From Peptococcaceae bacterium (lineage in GTDB: Bacteria > Bacillota > Peptococcia > Peptococcales > Peptococcaceae), in NCBI GenBank assembly GCA_900756555.1, contig CAAEKP010000157.1, forward strand, positions 1-9,659: 9,659 nt of DNA, written 5' to 3'. Made by a program: the position numbers and the translations under genes. Shown in pieces: positions 6,753-9,659 of this stretch (position 1 is its first letter; each line of letters opens with the position of its first letter). The notes below the pieces were generated by a model, which saw only the letters and a list, made by a program, of their open reading frames with translations, ran no database searches and was not told where the DNA came from.

Positions 6753-6775
6753 ATTGCGAAAACAATATAAACTTA

Positions 6776-6804
6776 TTGGCGTAGAGCAGATTATTTGTTA
6801 TGAT
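6776..6804 (+). promoter_or_regulatory. Predicted promoter of folP-folBK with an extended -10
   Basis: TTGGCG (6776-6781) is followed after 17 bases by TATGAT (6799-6804), preceded by TGT, which gives the extended -10 form TGnTATGAT. Transcription would begin near 6811, about 20 bases before the first possible ATG of folP. This gives the second half of the folate genes its own promoter. Confidence 0.65.
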
Positions 6805-6831
6805 AGATAAGAAATATTCAGATAGAATAAA

Positions 6832-7686
6832 ATGAAAGCAGAAAAGAGTGTGATGAATATGCAGCAGACAATGAAAATTGGCAACAGGGTATTTGATTTG
6901 CAAAACCACACCTATATTATGGCTATTTTAAATGTTACGCCGGATTCTTTTTCCGACGGCGGCAGCTACAAAACATTGGATGATGTGCTGTATCGGGTGG
7001 AACAGATGATGGAGGAAGGTGCCGATATTATTGATGTGGGCGGGGAATCTACTCGCCCGGGGCATACAGTGATTGGTGATGAAGAAGAAATTCACCGGGT
7101 AACGCCGGTGATTGAAGCAGTGTGCCAGCGGTTTGATGTGCCGGTTTCCATTGATACGTATAAAGCGCCGGTAGCAGAGGCTGCGTTGCGGAGCGGCGCC
7201 CATCTGGTGAATGACATCTGGGGGTTGCAGCATGACGCGGCAATGGCCGGTGTGATTGCCAGGGCTGGTGCTGTTTGTTGCCTGATGCACAACAAGCAGA
7301 ACACCCAGTATGAGAATTTGTTGCTGGAATGTCTGGAAACTTTGCGGCGTAGTGCAGATATGGCACTGCAAGCCGGTGTGCCGCGGGAAAATATTATGCT
7401 GGACCCGGGCATTGGGTTTGGCAAAACCTGTGCGCAGAATCTGGTGTTAATGCGGCAGTTGGAGCAGTTTAATCTGCTGGATTATCCAATGCTGCTGGGT
7501 ACATCCCGCAAATCCATGATTGGTTTAACGCTGGATTTGCCCACTGACCAGCGCGTGGAAGGAACATTGGTGACTACCATGATGGCGGTGCTGGCTGGCT
7601 GGAATTTTGTGCGGGTGCATGATATTAAAGAGAACTATCGTACCATTAAGATGACGGAAGCCATCCGCGATAGCAAGCTGTGCTAG
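6832..7686 (+). CDS. folP: Dihydropteroate synthase (FolP)
   Basis: FolP condenses hydroxymethyl-dihydropterin pyrophosphate with p-aminobenzoate to dihydropteroate in the cytoplasm; it is the sulfonamide target. All family signatures of the TIM barrel are present: ILNVTPDSFSDGG (32-44), DIIDVGGESTRPG (65-77), PVSIDTYKAPVAEAAL (104-119), LVNDIWG (125-131), LMHNK (151-155), LDPGIGFGKT (190-199), LLGTSRKSMIG (221-231) and RVHDIKENYRT (261-271). The start is uncertain. The ATG at 6832 has no ribosome binding site. In-frame ATGs at 6853 and 6859 follow a weak AAAGAG (6843-6848) and would remove seven or nine residues, none in a conserved motif. It is GC-rich (37 of 60 bases at 7141-7200), like folC. 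Eleven bases separate its stop from the folBK start. Confidence 0.95.
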   Translation: MKAEKSVMNMQQTMKIGNRVFDLQNHTYIMAILNVTPDSFSDGGSYKTLDDVLYRVEQMMEEGADIIDVGGESTRPGHTVIGDEEEIHRVTPVIEAVCQRFDVPVSIDTYKAPVAEAALRSGAHLVNDIWGLQHDAAMAGVIARAGAVCCLMHNKQNTQYENLLLECLETLRRSADMALQAGVPRENIMLDPGIGFGKTCAQNLVLMRQLEQFNLLDYPMLLGTSRKSMIGLTLDLPTDQRVEGTLVTTMMAVLAGWNFVRVHDIKENYRTIKMTEAIRDSKLC

Positions 7687-7690
7687 GAGG
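7685..7690 (+). promoter_or_regulatory. AGGAGG ribosome binding site fixing a TTG start for folBK
   Basis: A perfect AGGAGG overlaps the folP TAG stop (7684-7686) and lies seven bases before the TTG at 7698-7700. The longer GTG reading at 7680 would place the start codon upstream of this site, where it could not be used. Confidence 0.8.
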
Positions 7691-7697
7691 ATTTGTT

Positions 7698-8540
7698 TTG
7701 GAAAAGAGTAGCGATAAAATTTGCATTGAAAATCTGGAAGTTTACGCCCGCCATGGTGTATTTCCAGAGGAAAATAAATTGGGACAGAAATTTGTAATTT
7801 GCGCGCAACTGGAAGTGGATGCGGCCAAAGCAGCCCGTCAGGATGATTTGGCGTTGTCGGTCAATTACGGTGAGGTGTGCTATTTTATCAAGGAGTGGAT
7901 GGAGCAGCATACCTTTCGTTTGATTGAAACCGTGGCGGATTTTCTGGCGCGGGAAATTTTATTGAAGTTTCCGTTGGTACAGGGGATTGCCTTAGAGGTA
8001 AAAAAACCAAACGCGCCGATTTTGCTGCCCTTTGAATGGGTATCGGTGAAAGTGGAGCGGCGGTGGCATAACGTATATGTAGGTATCGGCAGCAATATGG
8101 GTAATCGCGAGGCCTATATCCGCAATGCCATGGCACTGCTGGACAAGCAGCGGGATTGCCGCATTGTGAAAACATCCAACTGGTTTGTGACGGCGCCTTA
8201 CGGTTATACCGATCAGCCCGAGTTCATCAATGGTTGTTTGCAGGTGCAGACCTTGCAGAGCCCGGATGAATTTTTAGACACGCTGCACATGATTGAGCAG
8301 CAGTTGGGGCGGGAGCGCAAAATTCACTGGGGGCCACGCACCATTGATTTGGATATTTTGCTGTATGATGATGCTGTCATCAACACAGAAACCTTGATTG
8401 TACCGCACGTTGATATGCAGAATCGGATGTTTGTGCTGAAGCCATTAGAAGAAATTGCCGGGTTTGTGCGTCATCCATTGCTGCATCAGACTATTCATCA
8501 GCTGTGTGAGCAGTTGGAAACAAAATTAAAAGAAAAGTAA
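7698..8540 (+). CDS. folBK: Fused dihydroneopterin aldolase (FolB) and HPPK (FolK)
   Basis: The 280-residue protein joins two consecutive pathway steps. Residues 1-120 are the aldolase that cleaves dihydroneopterin to hydroxymethyl-dihydropterin: YARHGVFPEENKLGQKF (16-32), SVNYGEV (54-60), LIETVADFLA (75-84) and VKKPNAPI (101-108). Residues 126-280 are the pyrophosphokinase: VYVGIGSNMGNRE (126-138), TAPYGYTDQPEFINGC (165-180), GPRTIDLDILLY (212-223) and VPHVDMQNRMFVLKPL (235-250). Its product is the substrate of FolP, encoded just upstream. The start is TTG at 7698, chosen for the perfect AGGAGG seven bases upstream. FolB-FolK fusions are known in Bacillota. Only weak terminators follow the stop. 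Confidence 0.95.
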   Translation: MEKSSDKICIENLEVYARHGVFPEENKLGQKFVICAQLEVDAAKAARQDDLALSVNYGEVCYFIKEWMEQHTFRLIETVADFLAREILLKFPLVQGIALEVKKPNAPILLPFEWVSVKVERRWHNVYVGIGSNMGNREAYIRNAMALLDKQRDCRIVKTSNWFVTAPYGYTDQPEFINGCLQVQTLQSPDEFLDTLHMIEQQLGRERKIHWGPRTIDLDILLYDDAVINTETLIVPHVDMQNRMFVLKPLEEIAGFVRHPLLHQTIHQLCEQLETKLKEK

Positions 8541-8623
8541 AAATCTGAAAAGGACTGTCGCACGAAGTAGTTTGTCATGAAGCGTTTTGTCAAGTGCTTT
8601 TTCTGACTTATTGACGCAATTCC

Positions 8624-8654
8624 AAAGAAAGCCCATGCGGCTGTCACATGGGGC
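8624..8654 (-). terminator. Candidate terminator for the minus-strand sigma-factor operon
   Basis: CCCATG (8632-8637) and CATGGG (8647-8652) form a 6-bp stem with a 9-base loop. Read on the minus strand, the stem is followed by TTTCTTT (8630-8624), as expected for a terminator of the genes ending at 8807. On the plus strand only four T residues occur downstream, so it is weaker for folBK. Confidence 0.5.
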
Positions 8655-8672
8655 GGTGGTTTTGGGGTCGAA

Positions 8673-8707
8673 GTGGCAAAGTGGTAAAATGGCAAGGGTT
8701 TTGCCAC
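8673..8707. repeat. 8-bp inverted repeat containing AGTGGCAA-like units
   Basis: GTGGCAAA (8673-8680) and TTTGCCAC (8700-8707) are perfect inverted copies around a 19-base spacer. The left arm and spacer read as three imperfect tandem units (AGTGGCAA, AGTGGTAAA, ATGGCAAG). The function is unknown. Confidence 0.55.
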
Positions 8708-8717
8708 ATAAAAGAAA

Positions 8718-8747
8718 CGAACAGCTGTTTTCTGTTCGAAAATAGCT
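8718..8747. repeat. Two mutually exclusive hairpins
   Basis: Stem A pairs CGAACAG (8718-8724) with CTGTTCG (8732-8738), 7 bp with a 7-base loop. Stem B pairs AGCTGTTTTC (8723-8732) with GAAAATAGCT (8738-8747), 10 bp with one G-T pair and a 5-base loop. They share bases and cannot form together. No T-run follows on the plus strand. Confidence 0.5.
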
Positions 8748-8806
8748 GCTCTTGGTTAAATATTTAGTTATTCAGTAATTGCATGTCTACCCTACAAACT
8801 GGAAGT

Positions 8807-9355
8807 CTATTCTGTCCTTATGTTAGGAGATGTGTTATCAGAAATCGTCCATTTACCAGATTTTGTATCTTGTGTCAGGTAGAAGTACTGTTCTGTATAA
8901 CCGTCATCCAAAAATGTCTTTGTATGGTCGTACTCTACATAGTATTTCGCCCATACCACAACAAAATGCTCTGCAAGGTATTCGTCTGTCCATCCTCTTT
9001 CTTTTGCAAGGTCGCTGCCGGAGTACCTTTCGATAACACGCTCTGTTTCGCTTTCGTCCACTTTGATCTCATCTACACGCACAGAAATAGTGTACTCTTT
9101 ACCGGTTTGTCCTTCAATCGCGCTTTGAACAGTTTGAACAGGATCAGTAGATGGCTTTTGGAGCCACGGGTCAAACAATCCAAGTTCATACGCCGCAAAA
9201 CCACAAAAAGCTAATATGGCTATGACAGCGGCAATTAAGATACCCAACTTTCGAGTTTTTATCTTCGATATATGCGATTTGTCATAGAAAAGTGCTTCAT
9301 CAACATATTTCGTATCAAGCTCGCTCATAGCGTCAGAAAACTTTTTTGCGTTCAT
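8807..9355 (-). CDS. Single-pass membrane protein paired with a sigma factor (possible anti-sigma or accessory protein)
   Basis: The 182-residue protein has a short polar amino terminus containing KYVDEALFY (16-24), one strong membrane segment at about 37-58 and a soluble region of about 120 residues that should lie outside the cell. That region ends in FYLTQDTKSGKWTISDNT, which looks like the last strands of a small beta-rich domain. The ATG (9355-9353) overlaps the sigma-factor stop in an ATGA arrangement and has AGAGGTG upstream, so the two are translationally coupled. The architecture, with a cytosolic tail, one helix and an outer domain directly downstream of a sigma factor, suggests a membrane partner that controls it. 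I see no zinc-binding HxxxCxxC anti-sigma motif, so this role is inferred only. Readings on the opposite strand here are probably shadows. Confidence 0.75.
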   Translation of the reverse strand: MNAKKFSDAMSELDTKYVDEALFYDKSHISKIKTRKLGILIAAVIAILAFCGFAAYELGLFDPWLQKPSTDPVQTVQSAIEGQTGKEYTISVRVDEIKVDESETERVIERYSGSDLAKERGWTDEYLAEHFVVVWAKYYVEYDHTKTFLDDGYTEQYFYLTQDTKSGKWTISDNTSPNIRTE

Positions 9356-9659
9356 ATGAACACCTCTTTTTCAATCAAATATTGTTTCATCTTTTCGCGA
9401 ATACGGGTTAGCCGGACGGAGATGTTTTTCTCTGAAAGCCCTACAAACTCGGCTATGTCTTTGTAGCTATCGGCAAACCAATAGCGGCGCATGAAGATAA
9501 CGCGATTTTCAACAGTCAGCGTGTCCAAAAAGTCCTCAATAATACGGGCTAATTCTCTGGCTTCAATTTCATCTTCTACGGTTTTCTGGTCTGCGATACA
9601 GGCTTCAATTTCTTCCAAAGCAACCGTGTAATGGCTGCTTCGTTTGGCGGCTTCCTTTC
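9352..9659 (-). CDS. Sigma-70 family (ECF-like) sigma factor, N-terminus beyond the window
   Basis: The frame stays open to the right edge, giving about 102 carboxy-terminal residues; the upstream part with region 2 is outside the window. A TTG at 9618 is not a convincing start because coding sequence typical of the family (KEAAKRSSHYTVALEEIEAC) continues upstream. Region 4 is clear: LTVENRVIFMRRYWFADSY leads into the helix-turn-helix DIAEFVGLSEKNISVRLTRIR, which reads the -35 element, and the protein ends in MKQYLIEKEVFI. It overlaps the membrane-protein gene by four bases. Proteins of this pattern are common in gut Clostridia and often sit in transferable regions, so lateral origin is possible. 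The targets and signal cannot be seen. Confidence 0.85.
   Translation of the reverse strand, partial: KEAAKRSSHYTVALEEIEACIADQKTVEDEIEARELARIIEDFLDTLTVENRVIFMRRYWFADSYKDIAEFVGLSEKNISVRLTRIREKMKQYLIEKEVFI

Larger units (their letters stand above)
8541..8806. other. Hairpin-rich gap between convergent genes
   Basis: No gene is apparent in these 266 bases. They contain a weak hairpin after folBK (AAGCG 8580-8584 with TGCTT 8595-8599, including a G-T pair, then T-rich sequence), a direct repeat of TTTGTCA at 8571 and 8587, the CCCATG/CATGGG stem listed separately, an 8-bp inverted repeat at 8673-8707 and a pair of competing hairpins at 8718-8747. Positions 8671-8695 hold three imperfect copies of an AGTGGCAA-like unit. 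It may be a terminator zone with remnants of mobile DNA. Confidence 0.5.

Noticed and set aside
6645..6831. THF riboswitch upstream of folP
   Set aside because: The three simple hairpins do not show the conserved pseudoknotted core of that class as I know it.
7680..7697. GTG start for folBK giving six extra residues
   Set aside because: The perfect AGGAGG at 7685-7690 lies downstream of this GTG, so it cannot direct initiation there; TTG at 7698 fits.
8551..8562. GGACTGTCGCAC as the terminal repeat of an insertion sequence
   Set aside because: It reminds me of some transposase-family ends, but no inverted partner, transposase fragment or target duplication is visible in the window.
8718..8731. 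LexA-like SOS box (CGAAC-N4-GTTTT)
   Set aside because: It matches the Gram-positive consensus only partly and lies between the 3' ends of convergent genes with no promoter or gene to control. It is better explained as part of the hairpins.
8783..9214. 143-codon plus-strand open reading frame
   Set aside because: It lies opposite the membrane-protein gene, has no recognisable domain and no good ribosome binding site. The minus-strand gene has a clear membrane segment and is coupled to the sigma factor.

Overview
The window looks like chromosomal DNA of a Bacillota-type bacterium. The evidence is strong AAGGAG/AGGAGG ribosome binding sites, a fused FolB-FolK protein, a DUF554 membrane protein and folate genes with Bacillota-type layout. 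Negativicutes is my best guess at the class, but this is only an impression from gene content. No rRNA, tRNA, CRISPR array or complete insertion sequence was seen.

Layout. (1) 1-655, minus strand: the amino-terminal 218 codons of a DUF554 (YdfK/YqgA-like) membrane protein that runs off the left edge. (2) 656-807: a compact divergent promoter region in which one palindromic TGTACA can serve as the -35 element in both directions. (3) 808-2605, plus strand: folC and an overlapping HD-domain hydrolase gene, both relatively GC-rich. (4) 2669-6644, plus strand: an AT-rich block with a LysR-type regulator that has its own terminator, then a cytosolic arylsulfotransferase (ASST) family protein and an SLC13/DASS-type anion transporter. 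The last two form an operon behind an unusual AT-rich palindromic promoter. (5) 6645-6831: three consecutive hairpins, the last a terminator, then a good extended -10 promoter. (6) 6832-8540, plus strand: folP and a folB-folK fusion, again GC-rich. (7) 8541-8806: a hairpin-rich gap between convergent genes. (8) 8807-9659, minus strand: a one-pass membrane protein translationally coupled to the 3' part of a sigma-70-family sigma factor that runs off the right edge.

How it fits together. FolB-FolK makes hydroxymethyl-dihydropterin pyrophosphate, FolP joins it to p-aminobenzoate, and FolC adds glutamate and extends the tail. The HD hydrolase between them is an orphan that could belong to the pathway. 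The LysR-ASST-SLC13 block sits between the two halves of the folate genes and differs from them in base composition, so it may be an inserted accessory module. Its genes suggest a route for an organic anion, possibly a phenolic sulfate, to cross the membrane and exchange a sulfuryl group in the cytoplasm. The ASST keeps every catalytic residue I can map from memory onto E. coli AssT, but lacks the signal peptide, the amino-terminal domain and the disulfide loop of the periplasmic enzymes. This module is the most interesting part of the window.
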